Assembly (NCBI GenBank): GCA_001820485.1
Contig: MHPU01000018.1
Coordinates: 37,305 to 43,138, forward strand
DNA: 5,834 nt
Direction: 5' to 3'
DNA from: Candidatus Staskawiczbacteria bacterium RIFOXYD1_FULL_32_13
Lineage (GTDB): Bacteria > Patescibacteriota > Minisyncoccia > Minisyncoccales > Staskawiczbacteraceae
This document shows, piece after piece, positions 1-4,305 of the stretch. Both the position numbers and the translations under genes were made by a program. How positions within the stretch are numbered: position 1 is the first letter of the stretch; every line of letters starts with the position of its first letter. Below the pieces are notes generated by a model. The model was not told the DNA's origin and made no database searches. It was given only the letters and a program-made list of their open reading frames with translations.

Positions 1-2
1 AA

Positions 3-707
3 TTGGTTTTGTTAAATGATGATTTTACTTCAATTGTGGAAACTGTAAAAATGGGACGAAGGATTTACGATAATTTGAAAAAGGCAATGAATTATATTAT
101 TACAATTCATATTCCAATTGCAGGAATGGCAATTTTACCAATTTTATTTAATTTTCCAATTGTTTTTATGCCACTTCACATTGCTTTTTTAGAATTTATT
201 ATTGATCCTACTTGCTCTATGGTTTTTGAAGCAGAAAAAGAAGAATTAAATATAATGAACAGGCCTCCACGTAAATTAAATATTCCAATGTTTTCATTAA
301 AATCAATTTCTTTTGGAATATTGCAGGGAATAATTGTTTTACTATCAGTGCTTGTAGTTTTCTTTTTTGCTATAAATTCACAAAAATCAGAAGAACAAAT
401 AAGAGCAATGACATTTTTGGCAATTGTACTTTCAAATTTAATGTTAATTTTAACTAATCTTTCTTGGAGCAAAAATATTATTAAAACAATAAAACATGGC
501 TCAAGTGCTTTATGGATTGTGTTGACTGTGGTTTTGTTGGCACTTGCTTTAGTTTTATATGTGCCATTTTTTATAAATATTTTTCATTTTGCAAAGTTAA
601 GTTTTTTTGAAATTTTAATTGCTTTTGTAGCTAGTTTTGTAGGCGTAATGTGGCTTGAAATTTTCAAACTTTATAATAATAGGAAAACTAGAGGCATAAA
701 AATTTAA
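3..707 (+). CDS. P-type cation-transporting ATPase, C-terminal part (5' end outside window)
   Basis: This is the C-terminal part of an integral-membrane P-type ATPase, which pumps cations across the cytoplasmic membrane using ATP. The reading frame is open to the left edge, so the TTG at position 3 is an internal Leu codon and not a start. Residues 2-30 (VLLNDDFTSIVETVKMGRR, then YDNLKKAMNY) match the end of the P domain and the stalk into M5. Six hydrophobic segments follow, at about 31-52, 54-74, 101-124, 135-154, 168-191 and 202-223, matching M5 to M10. The sequence IIDPTCSMVFEAE (66-78) in M6, followed by NRPPR (86-90), is typical of a bacterial branch of P2-like (calcium ATPase-like) pumps. 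The ion is not certain: M6 carries D-P-T-C-S, unlike the N-x-x-T-D of SERCA. The phosphorylation and ATP-binding domains lie upstream of the window. The gene ends at TAA. Confidence 0.93.
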   Translation: MVLLNDDFTSIVETVKMGRRIYDNLKKAMNYIITIHIPIAGMAILPILFNFPIVFMPLHIAFLEFIIDPTCSMVFEAEKEELNIMNRPPRKLNIPMFSLKSISFGILQGIIVLLSVLVVFFFAINSQKSEEQIRAMTFLAIVLSNLMLILTNLSWSKNIIKTIKHGSSALWIVLTVVLLALALVLYVPFFINIFHFAKLSFFEILIAFVASFVGVMWLEIFKLYNNRKTRGIKI

Positions 708-722
708 TATTCCTCCGATATT

Positions 723-743
723 CCCCGCCCGTAAGGGCGAGGG
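723..743 (+). repeat. GC-rich hairpin with GTAA loop, after the ATPase gene
   Basis: CGCCC (726-730) pairs with GGGCG (735-739) around a GTAA loop. The stem extends by CCC (723-725) with GGG (741-743) across a bulged A at 740. It starts 16 nt after the ATPase stop codon and stands out as GC-rich in AT-rich surroundings. No T tract follows on the + strand, so it is not a textbook intrinsic terminator, although it may still end or protect the ATPase transcript. Confidence 0.6.
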
Positions 744-753
744 ATGTGGAGCA

Positions 754-781
754 TCTAAAATTTATCGCAATAAATTTTAGA
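754..781 (+). repeat. AT-rich 11-bp perfect hairpin
   Basis: TCTAAAATTTA (754-764) pairs perfectly with TAAATTTTAGA (771-781) around the 6-nt loop TCGCAA. It lies between the two GC-rich GTAA-loop hairpins of the same gap. It ends 2 nt before a perfect -10 box (784-789), so it may overlap the upstream part of a promoter for the KilA-N gene. Its function is unknown. Confidence 0.65.
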
Positions 782-783
782 CA

Positions 784-789
784 TATAAT
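784..789 (+). promoter_or_regulatory. Candidate -10 box for the KilA-N gene
   Basis: TATAAT is an exact match to the sigma-70 -10 consensus, 62 nt before the KilA-N start codon. The region at -35 (around 761-766, TTTATC) matches poorly, and it falls inside the AT-rich hairpin at 754-781. In such AT-rich DNA a chance TATAAT is quite possible, so this is a moderate call. If real, transcription would start near 796 and the transcript would carry the hairpin at 803-822. Confidence 0.35.
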
Positions 790-802
790 TAACCGTTTAA
801 TA

Positions 803-822
803 CTACGGGCGTAAGCCCGTAG
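803..822 (+). repeat. GC-rich 8-bp hairpin with GTAA loop, upstream of the KilA-N gene
   Basis: CTACGGGC (803-810) pairs perfectly with GCCCGTAG (815-822) around GTAA (811-814). A further outer pairing of ATAATT (785-790) with AATTAT (825-830) is possible. The loop and GC-rich stem resemble the hairpin at 723-743, so the two may be members of one REP-like family. It sits 29 nt before the KilA-N start and would lie in the 5' leader if the -10 box at 784-789 is used. Confidence 0.65.
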
Positions 823-851
823 ATAATTATTATGGGAAAAATACAAAATTT

Positions 852-1688
852 ATGAAAAAAATTAATGCACAGGGTTTACAAATATATACTTTTGTCCGAA
901 ATGAAAGTGATTTTATATCTTTGACAGATATGGCAAGGTATAAGAACGCAGAAGAGCCCGCAGATGTGGTTAAAAATTGGATGAGAAATCGAAGCACCAT
1001 CGAATACCTCGGTTTTTGGGAAAAAATTAATAACCCAAATTTCAAACTGGTCGAATTCGACCAGTTTAGAAGCAAGTCTGGTTCAAATAGTTTTGTGTTG
1101 TCTCCCCATAAATGGATTGAAACTACTACTGCAATCGGGCTTATTTCTAAATCTGGACGATATAGTGGAGGAACTTTTGCTCACAAAGATATTGCTTTTG
1201 AGTTTGCTTCTTGGTTGAGTGCAGAATTTAAACTATATTTAATTAAAGAATTTCAAAGATTAAAAATTGAGGAAACAGAAAGGTTGGCTCTTGGTTGGGA
1301 CGCAAAAAGATTACTTACTAAAATTAATTATAGAATTCATGCTGATGCAATAAAAGAAGAAATAATTTTACCACAAAAACTGTCTAAAAAAGATGCAGAT
1401 ATTATTTATGCTAGCGAAGCAGATGTTTTGAATAAAGCACTTTTTGGTAGGACTGCCAAAGAATGGCGAGATAAAAATCCTAAACTTTCAGGCAATGTCC
1501 GTGATTATGCAGATGTTTCGCAGCTTGTGTGTCTTTCTAATCTTGAAAATATAAATGCTGAATATATTCGTAGTGGAATTTCGCAAGGAGAAAGACTTTT
1601 AAAATTAAATGAAAGTGCAATACATCAAATGAGGTCACTTACTAGAAACACAAACATAAAAAAGTTAGAAGATAAAAATATTAATTAA
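852..1688 (+). CDS. KilA-N domain DNA-binding protein
   Basis: This 278-residue protein carries a KilA-N domain, a DNA-binding fold common in phages and large DNA viruses and also found on bacterial chromosomes. The domain spans about residues 10-137. Recognisable landmarks are FISLTDMARY (21-30), the block VVKNWMRNRSTIEYLGFWE (39-57), the LSPHKWIETTTAIGLISKSGRYSGGTFAHKDIAFEFASWL region (83-122), and FKLYLIKEFQRL (126-137). The C-terminal part contains LFGRTAKEWRDKNP (197-210), GNVRDYADVSQL (214-225) and a helical stretch to about 265. This tail seems to be a conserved companion of bacterial KilA-N proteins, but I cannot assign it a function. The ATG lies in the context CAAAATTT-ATG, without a Shine-Dalgarno motif. 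The gene stands alone between two hairpin-rich gaps of about 144 and 207 bp. A regulatory role is likely, but the target is unknown. Confidence 0.9.
   Translation: MKKINAQGLQIYTFVRNESDFISLTDMARYKNAEEPADVVKNWMRNRSTIEYLGFWEKINNPNFKLVEFDQFRSKSGSNSFVLSPHKWIETTTAIGLISKSGRYSGGTFAHKDIAFEFASWLSAEFKLYLIKEFQRLKIEETERLALGWDAKRLLTKINYRIHADAIKEEIILPQKLSKKDADIIYASEADVLNKALFGRTAKEWRDKNPKLSGNVRDYADVSQLVCLSNLENINAEYIRSGISQGERLLKLNESAIHQMRSLTRNTNIKKLEDKNIN
1044..1067. repeat. Perfect 24-bp palindrome inside the KilA-N gene
   Basis: The half-site AAACTGGTCGAA is followed directly by its exact reverse complement with no spacer. It coincides with eight whole codons, residues 65-72 (KLVEFDQF). The peptide lies in a conserved stretch of the KilA-N domain, so protein constraint explains part of the sequence, but the exact symmetry over 24 bp is notable. 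It could be an operator for a dimeric DNA-binding protein, including the KilA-N product itself, or a coincidence. Confidence 0.7.
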
Positions 1689-1692
1689 GCTT

Positions 1693-1716
1693 ATTGCTCA
1701 CGAGTTATGAGCGAAT
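1693..1716 (+). repeat. Hairpin just after the KilA-N stop codon
   Basis: ATTGCTCA (1693-1700) pairs with TGAGC (1708-1712) and AAT (1714-1716), leaving G1713 bulged, around the loop CGAGTTA. It begins 4 nt after the KilA-N stop codon. There is no T tract behind it, so it is at best a weak or non-canonical terminator or an mRNA 3'-end stabiliser. Confidence 0.4.
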
Positions 1717-1737
1717 ACGGGGTGGGAAAGAATGGTC

Positions 1738-1766
1738 TTGATTTGAGATTATAAATTTGTTATAAA
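1738..1766 (+). promoter_or_regulatory. Candidate sigma-70 promoter for the 1896-3226 gene cluster
   Basis: TTGATT (1738-1743; 4 of 6 to the -35 consensus) is separated by exactly 17 nt from TATAAA (1761-1766; 5 of 6 to the -10 consensus). Transcription would start near 1773, giving a leader of about 120 nt before the ATG at 1896. It lies in the gap after the KilA-N gene, where a new transcript is expected. AT-rich DNA produces chance matches, so confidence is limited. Confidence 0.45.
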
Positions 1767-1787
1767 AAAGTTACAATTTGAAAAATT

Positions 1788-1872
1788 GGGGTTTGTTGCC
1801 CCGACCTGAATTTACGCAATTTAGTGTTTGAGTTTTCGTATTTGCGCATCCAAGCCGGGAAAATCCGGTTTG
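1788..1872 (+). promoter_or_regulatory. Structured leader with hairpins upstream of the 1896 gene
   Basis: Three potential hairpins occur in sequence. GGGG (1788-1791) pairs with CCCC (1799-1802). CGCAA (1815-1819) pairs with TTGCG (1842-1846) around a long loop. CAAGCCGGG (1851-1859) pairs with TCCGGTTTG (1864-1872) around AAAA, a 9-bp stem with two G-U pairs. The last is followed by TTTTATTATT and ends 23 nt before the ATG at 1896, so it could work as a leaky attenuator. I do not recognise a known riboswitch. The frame of the downstream gene is open from a GTG at 1824 through these hairpins, but the structure and base composition argue that this stretch is leader and not coding. Confidence 0.4.
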
Positions 1873-1895
1873 TTTTATTATTAAAATATAAAATT

Positions 1896-2225
1896 ATGGC
1901 AGAACCCAGTATTATTAAAAGTGAAAGAAACAATTTTGGTGATGTATATTATGTTGTGGCAATTTTGGAAAGTGGTGAAAAAATTATGGTTAGTCACACA
2001 GAAGGATTTAATAGTGGCGGATTGGTAGTATCTAAATTATATGCGGGCATCTTTCCTAAAATAATTTATCGTTGCGATAATGTTGAAAAAATAAAAAAGC
2101 TTTTTCCAATTAAAAATGATGCAGAAAAAGCTTATATAGGAATGTATAGCGATTTAGATTTCATAACGAATATAATAATACATGAATACAAATCAATTGT
2201 GGAAATAAAATCTAAACTTGGTTAA
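1896..2225 (+). CDS. Hypothetical protein, 109 residues
   Basis: I do not recognise this protein. It begins MAEPSIIKSERNNFGDVYYV and looks like a small soluble alpha/beta protein. Residues about 15-60 alternate hydrophobic and polar residues as in beta strands (DVYYVVAILESGEKIMVS, then GLVVSKLYAGIFPKIIYRC). After that come charged, helix-like segments (VEKIKKLFPIKNDAEKAYIGMY and a C-terminal HEYKSIVEIKSKL). No signal peptide or membrane segment is visible. I chose the ATG at 1896 over the in-frame GTG at 1824. The AAAATT-ATG context matches the other starts in the window, and the extension would run through a strong hairpin at 1851-1872. It is the first gene of a compact cluster: the next start is only 8 nt after its TAA stop. 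Confidence 0.72.
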   Translation: MAEPSIIKSERNNFGDVYYVVAILESGEKIMVSHTEGFNSGGLVVSKLYAGIFPKIIYRCDNVEKIKKLFPIKNDAEKAYIGMYSDLDFITNIIIHEYKSIVEIKSKLG

Positions 2226-2233
2226 ATAAATTT

Positions 2234-2800
2234 ATGGATTTAGAAATTATCAATACAATCATAGCTGGCACCGCCTTGTTGATGTCTGGTTTTATGATTA
2301 TTAGAGATTATTTTTTGCCCGCGAAGGTAAAATTGTTTTTTGGTGATAGCTTTCAAATTGTATGTGTAGAGAGGAACAAAATACAAATTAATTTAAATTT
2401 AACTAATTCTCGAAATAAGCTGTCAGTCATTAATAGATTAGAAGCAGTTTTGAGTAGTCCCAACGGTAACAAATATAATTATGTATGGAATATATTTTAT
2501 AAACTTGAAGGTGGTAGATCTGTACTAGAAAGAATTCCTACGTCAATAGCAGTTTTAGCAAAGAGTTCTGTATTTCAGGGAATAGAATTTATAGCAGATG
2601 AGAGTTTCACATGGGTAGAAGGGAAATATGAATTTAAAATTATCGGTTGGGAAAATAGGGGAGCAAGTCAAAAAAATAATTTATCTTCAGTTAAAATAAT
2701 ATTTTCTTTAAATAAAGACGATATTAGTTGTTTGAGCGATTATCACGTTATAGAATCTGGCGGGGTTATTCCAATGAGGAAAGTTAGAATAATTAATTGA
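2234..2800 (+). CDS. Hypothetical protein with one N-terminal membrane segment, 188 residues
   Basis: The function is not recognised. The N-terminus holds one hydrophobic helix (about residues 5-24, INTIIAGTALLMSGFMIIRD), which looks like a membrane anchor with no signal-peptidase site. The rest is probably a beta-rich domain with alternating patterns, for example VKLFFGDSFQIVCV (32-45) and IQINLNLTNSRNKLSVINRLEAVL (50-73), then short strands up to about 160 (YEFKIIGWENR, SSVKIIFSL). This suggests an immunoglobulin-like or beta-sandwich fold carried by a single helix, but which side of the membrane it faces is not clear. The gene lies 8 nt after the previous stop and 12 nt before the next start, so the three genes are very likely one operon. 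It ends in TGA, and the next gene is in the same frame. Confidence 0.78.
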   Translation: MDLEIINTIIAGTALLMSGFMIIRDYFLPAKVKLFFGDSFQIVCVERNKIQINLNLTNSRNKLSVINRLEAVLSSPNGNKYNYVWNIFYKLEGGRSVLERIPTSIAVLAKSSVFQGIEFIADESFTWVEGKYEFKIIGWENRGASQKNNLSSVKIIFSLNKDDISCLSDYHVIESGGVIPMRKVRIIN

Positions 2801-2812
2801 AAAATTAAGAAA

Positions 2813-3226
2813 ATGACAGATTATACAATACTTTCAAAATTTAGAAATAAAGAGCAATGTGAATTTTTAGTAAAAAAATTAGTAGAAAAAGGAAAGACTT
2901 GCTACAGTTTTTGCGATACTCCGGCTGACCCGCAAAACCCAGATGCTGATCCGGAAAAACAAATGCAGGCGTTTGAATTAACAAATAATTTTTTTGATGA
3001 TAAATATTTTATTCACGTTTTTGAAAAAGATTTAAACGGACTAAAAAATGCGCAAAAAGTTATAGTGCTTTTGCCTGCCGGTAATTCAGTGCATATTGAG
3101 GCAGGAATTGCTTATGGTCTTGATAAACCTTTAATATTAATTGGTGAGCCCGAAAAACCAGAAAGTCTTTACCTCATATTTAAAGAAAGATATAAGAGTA
3201 TAGAAGATTTTTTACAGTCTATGTAA
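2813..3226 (+). CDS. Nucleoside 2-deoxyribosyltransferase-like protein, 137 residues
   Basis: This small soluble protein resembles the nucleoside 2-deoxyribosyltransferase-like superfamily, a Rossmann-like fold whose members cleave or exchange N-glycosidic bonds of nucleosides or nucleotides. The evidence is the C-terminal block VIVLLPAGNSVHIEAGIAYGLDKPLILIGE (83-112): a hydrophobic strand, a Gly-rich turn, then S92-x-H94-x-E96-x-G98 and a second strand after GLDKP. In the family, a Glu in the equivalent helix is the catalytic nucleophile, so E96 is the candidate here. The usual N-terminal substrate motif is not obvious. Residues 35-50 (DTPADPQNPDADPEKQ) are an acidic, proline-rich insert or loop. 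The end (ESLYLIFKERYKSIEDFLQ) is helical. Activity is unproven, and this could be a non-catalytic relative or a TIR/DUF4406-type protein. It closes the three-gene cluster. Confidence 0.6.
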   Translation: MTDYTILSKFRNKEQCEFLVKKLVEKGKTCYSFCDTPADPQNPDADPEKQMQAFELTNNFFDDKYFIHVFEKDLNGLKNAQKVIVLLPAGNSVHIEAGIAYGLDKPLILIGEPEKPESLYLIFKERYKSIEDFLQSM

Positions 3227-3244
3227 ATTTTAATAACTGAATTA

Positions 3245-3303
3245 AAAAAGAATAGTTAGGTTGCGCTAGGGCAACCTAAAGCTATTCTACTTTAAAGTAG
3301 AAT
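3245..3303 (+). repeat. Palindromic element copy 1 (two overlapping hairpins)
   Basis: The first hairpin pairs AGAATAG-TTAGGTTGC (3249-3264) with GCAACCTAA (3271-3279) and CTATTCT (3282-3288), with A3280-G3281 bulged and the loop GCTAGG. The second is the exact 20-bp palindrome ATTCTACTTTAAAGTAGAAT (3284-3303), which shares the arm at 3284-3288, so the two hairpins exclude each other in part. The left arm AAAAAGAATAGTTAGGTT (3245-3262) and right arm AAAGCTATTCTA (3278-3289) recur exactly at 4251-4268 and 4284-4295. It lies after the 2813-3226 gene and 30 nt before the next ATG. Confidence 0.8.
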
Positions 3304-3333
3304 ATTATAAATAAAATAGTAAGATTAAAAATT

Positions 3334-3927
3334 ATGAATTTTGTGCATTGGTTAGTTATTTTAAGCGTTGTAATAAGTGTGTCTGGGTCTTTTGCGTACA
3401 TCAAGGACACCCTAAAAGGCAAATCAAAACCAAACAGGGTAAGTTGGTTTTTGTGGGCTTTGGCTCCTTTTGTAGCAACTGGTGCGGCAATTTATTCTGG
3501 AGCCGATCTTTGGGCAACTGTTAGGATTTTTACATCTGGATTTTTGCCTCTTATAGTTTTCATTGCTTCATTCTTCAACAAACAAAGTTATTGGAAACTA
3601 AATATATTTGATTTAATATGTGGATTTTTTTCTGTTTTAGCTTTGATTGTCTGGGCCGTAACGAATTCTCCAATTACCGCAATACTTTTGGTTGTAATTG
3701 GTGATGGGTTTGCATCTTTGCCAACAATTTTAAAAGCATGGAAATATCCTGAAACCGAAACTGGTATAACATTTGTAATGAGTTTGGTTGCCACGATTAT
3801 TATTCTACCATCTATACCAATTTGGAATATTCAAAATTCTGCCTTTCAAGTTTATCTTCTTTTAGTGAACGTAGTGATAATTTTTTCAATTTATAGAAAA
3901 AGAATATTTAAAAATAAAGTGAATTAG
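3334..3927 (+). CDS. Seven-helix membrane protein, SWEET/PQ-loop-like layout
   Basis: This is a 197-residue integral membrane protein of unknown function. Hydrophobic segments lie at about 4-22, 37-56, 66-82, 91-110, 112-132, 144-164 and 169-187, which is seven helices. The loop after helix 1 (SFAYIKDTLKGKSKPNRVSWFLW, in parts 19-41) and the loop after helix 5 (FASLPTILKAWKYPETETG, 126-144) look alike. Each has a hydrophobic helix end, a short basic stretch, a proline, then the next helix. Helix 4 would link two three-helix units, the 3-1-3 arrangement of SWEET and PQ-loop transporters. This relation is inferred from pattern only, and the canonical PQ dipeptide is absent (the second copy has L129-P130). 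The C-terminus is basic (YRKRIFKNKVN), consistent with a cytoplasmic tail. The ATG follows TAAAAATT. The gene lies between two palindromic elements, and its TAG stop overlaps the second. Confidence 0.82.
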   Translation: MNFVHWLVILSVVISVSGSFAYIKDTLKGKSKPNRVSWFLWALAPFVATGAAIYSGADLWATVRIFTSGFLPLIVFIASFFNKQSYWKLNIFDLICGFFSVLALIVWAVTNSPITAILLVVIGDGFASLPTILKAWKYPETETGITFVMSLVATIIILPSIPIWNIQNSAFQVYLLLVNVVIIFSIYRKRIFKNKVN

Positions 3928-3973
3928 GTTATCATGTGATAATCAAAAGTTATCCTAACATATGTTAAGATAA
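3921..3973 (+). repeat. Palindromic element copy 2 (two adjacent hairpins)
   Basis: The first hairpin is GGTTATCATGTGATAATC (3927-3944), differing at two positions from the perfect palindrome in copy 3. The second pairs TTATCCTAACAT (3950-3961) with ATGTTAAGATAA (3962-3973) with one mismatch (C3955/A3968). The segment AAAAGTTATCCTA between them corresponds to AAAAGCTATTCTA in copy 3, but this copy lacks the matching left outer arm, so it is a degenerate member. The TAG stop of the membrane protein gene (3925-3927) overlaps its left edge, and it ends 21 nt before the next ATG. Confidence 0.7.
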
Positions 3974-3994
3974 AAATAATTAATAAATAAAAAT

Positions 3995-4261
3995 ATGGAA
4001 ATAAAAAAGAAAATTTGGCAGGAATATTTTGAGTTAGTGAAAGCTGGTAAAAAAAGGTTCGAGGTAAGATTGGCAGATTTTGAGGTGAAGGAAGGTGACG
4101 TTTTAATTTTGGAGGAATGGAATCCTAAAACTAAAGAATATACCGGTAGGAAAATTGAGAAAAAAGTTGATTTTGTTTTAAGTTTTAAGTTAGATAGTTT
4201 TGGTCAGGAAAAAGAAATTTTAGAAAAAGGTTTAAATGTAATCCAATTTGAAAAAGAATAG
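3995..4261 (+). CDS. DUF3850/ASCH-like domain protein, 88 residues
   Basis: This is a small soluble protein of the DUF3850 type, related to the ASCH/PUA-like beta-barrel domains that are thought to bind RNA or modified nucleotides. The pattern fits closely. An N-terminal helix (IWQEYFELVKAGKKRFEVR, 7-25) contains the conserved K-A-G-K-K-x-F-E-V-R core. A strand with GDVLILEEWNPKTKEYTGRKI (34-54) follows, then KKVDFVLSF (56-64) and a C-terminal strand (GLNVIQFE). The length is normal for a single-domain family member. No partner or substrate can be read from the sequence. It starts at ATG after TAAAAAT, without a Shine-Dalgarno motif. Its TAG stop lies inside the left arm of palindromic element copy 3, 44 nt before xseA, so it may be read together with xseA and xseB. 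Confidence 0.8.
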   Translation: MEIKKKIWQEYFELVKAGKKRFEVRLADFEVKEGDVLILEEWNPKTKEYTGRKIEKKVDFVLSFKLDSFGQEKEILEKGLNVIQFEKE

Positions 4262-4295
4262 TTAGGTTATCACGTGATAACCAAAAGCTATTCTA
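4251..4295 (+). repeat. Palindromic element copy 3, between the DUF3850 gene and xseA
   Basis: The core GGTTATCACGTGATAACC (4265-4282) is a perfect 18-bp palindrome. Outer arms AGAATAG (4255-4261) and CTATTCT (4288-4294) pair, with TT (4262-4263) against AA (4284-4285), an A-A mismatch and a bulged AG, the same bulge as in copy 1. The element contains the TAG stop of the DUF3850 gene and ends 11 nt before the xseA ATG. No T tract follows on the + strand. On the - strand an A-run before it would read as a short T tract, but no gene is seen there to terminate. Confidence 0.8.
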
Positions 4296-4305
4296 AAAAT
4301 AATTT

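Noticed and set aside
176..472. Minus-strand open frame of 98 codons opposite the ATPase gene
   Set aside because: It lies wholly opposite a well-conserved gene, has no recognisable domain, and is explained as a shadow of that gene.
830..1075. Minus-strand open frame of 81 codons opposite the start of the KilA-N gene
   Set aside because: It overlaps the conserved KilA-N domain and the hairpin gap and shows no family features.
1788..1872. Integron attC recombination site
   Set aside because: The hairpins lack paired RYYYAAC/GTTRRRY core sites in the right arrangement.
1824..1895. GTG-initiated N-terminal extension of the 1896 gene by 24 residues
   Set aside because: GTG would be the only non-ATG start in the window, the stretch contains a strong 9-bp hairpin, and the ATG at 1896 has the same A-rich context as the other genes.
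2798..2800. TGA read as glycine, as in Gracilibacteria/Absconditabacteria
   Set aside because: xseA, the ATPase part and the KilA-N gene contain no in-frame TGA and encode glycine with GGN codons, so the standard code fits.
3245..3303. Canonical intrinsic terminator on the + strand
   Set aside because: The hairpin is strong, but it is followed by ACTTTAAAG and not a T tract. The A-run lies upstream, which would suit only the - strand, where no gene is seen.
3588..3794. Minus-strand open frame of 68 codons opposite the membrane protein gene
   Set aside because: It is fully inside a convincing membrane protein gene and has no features of its own.
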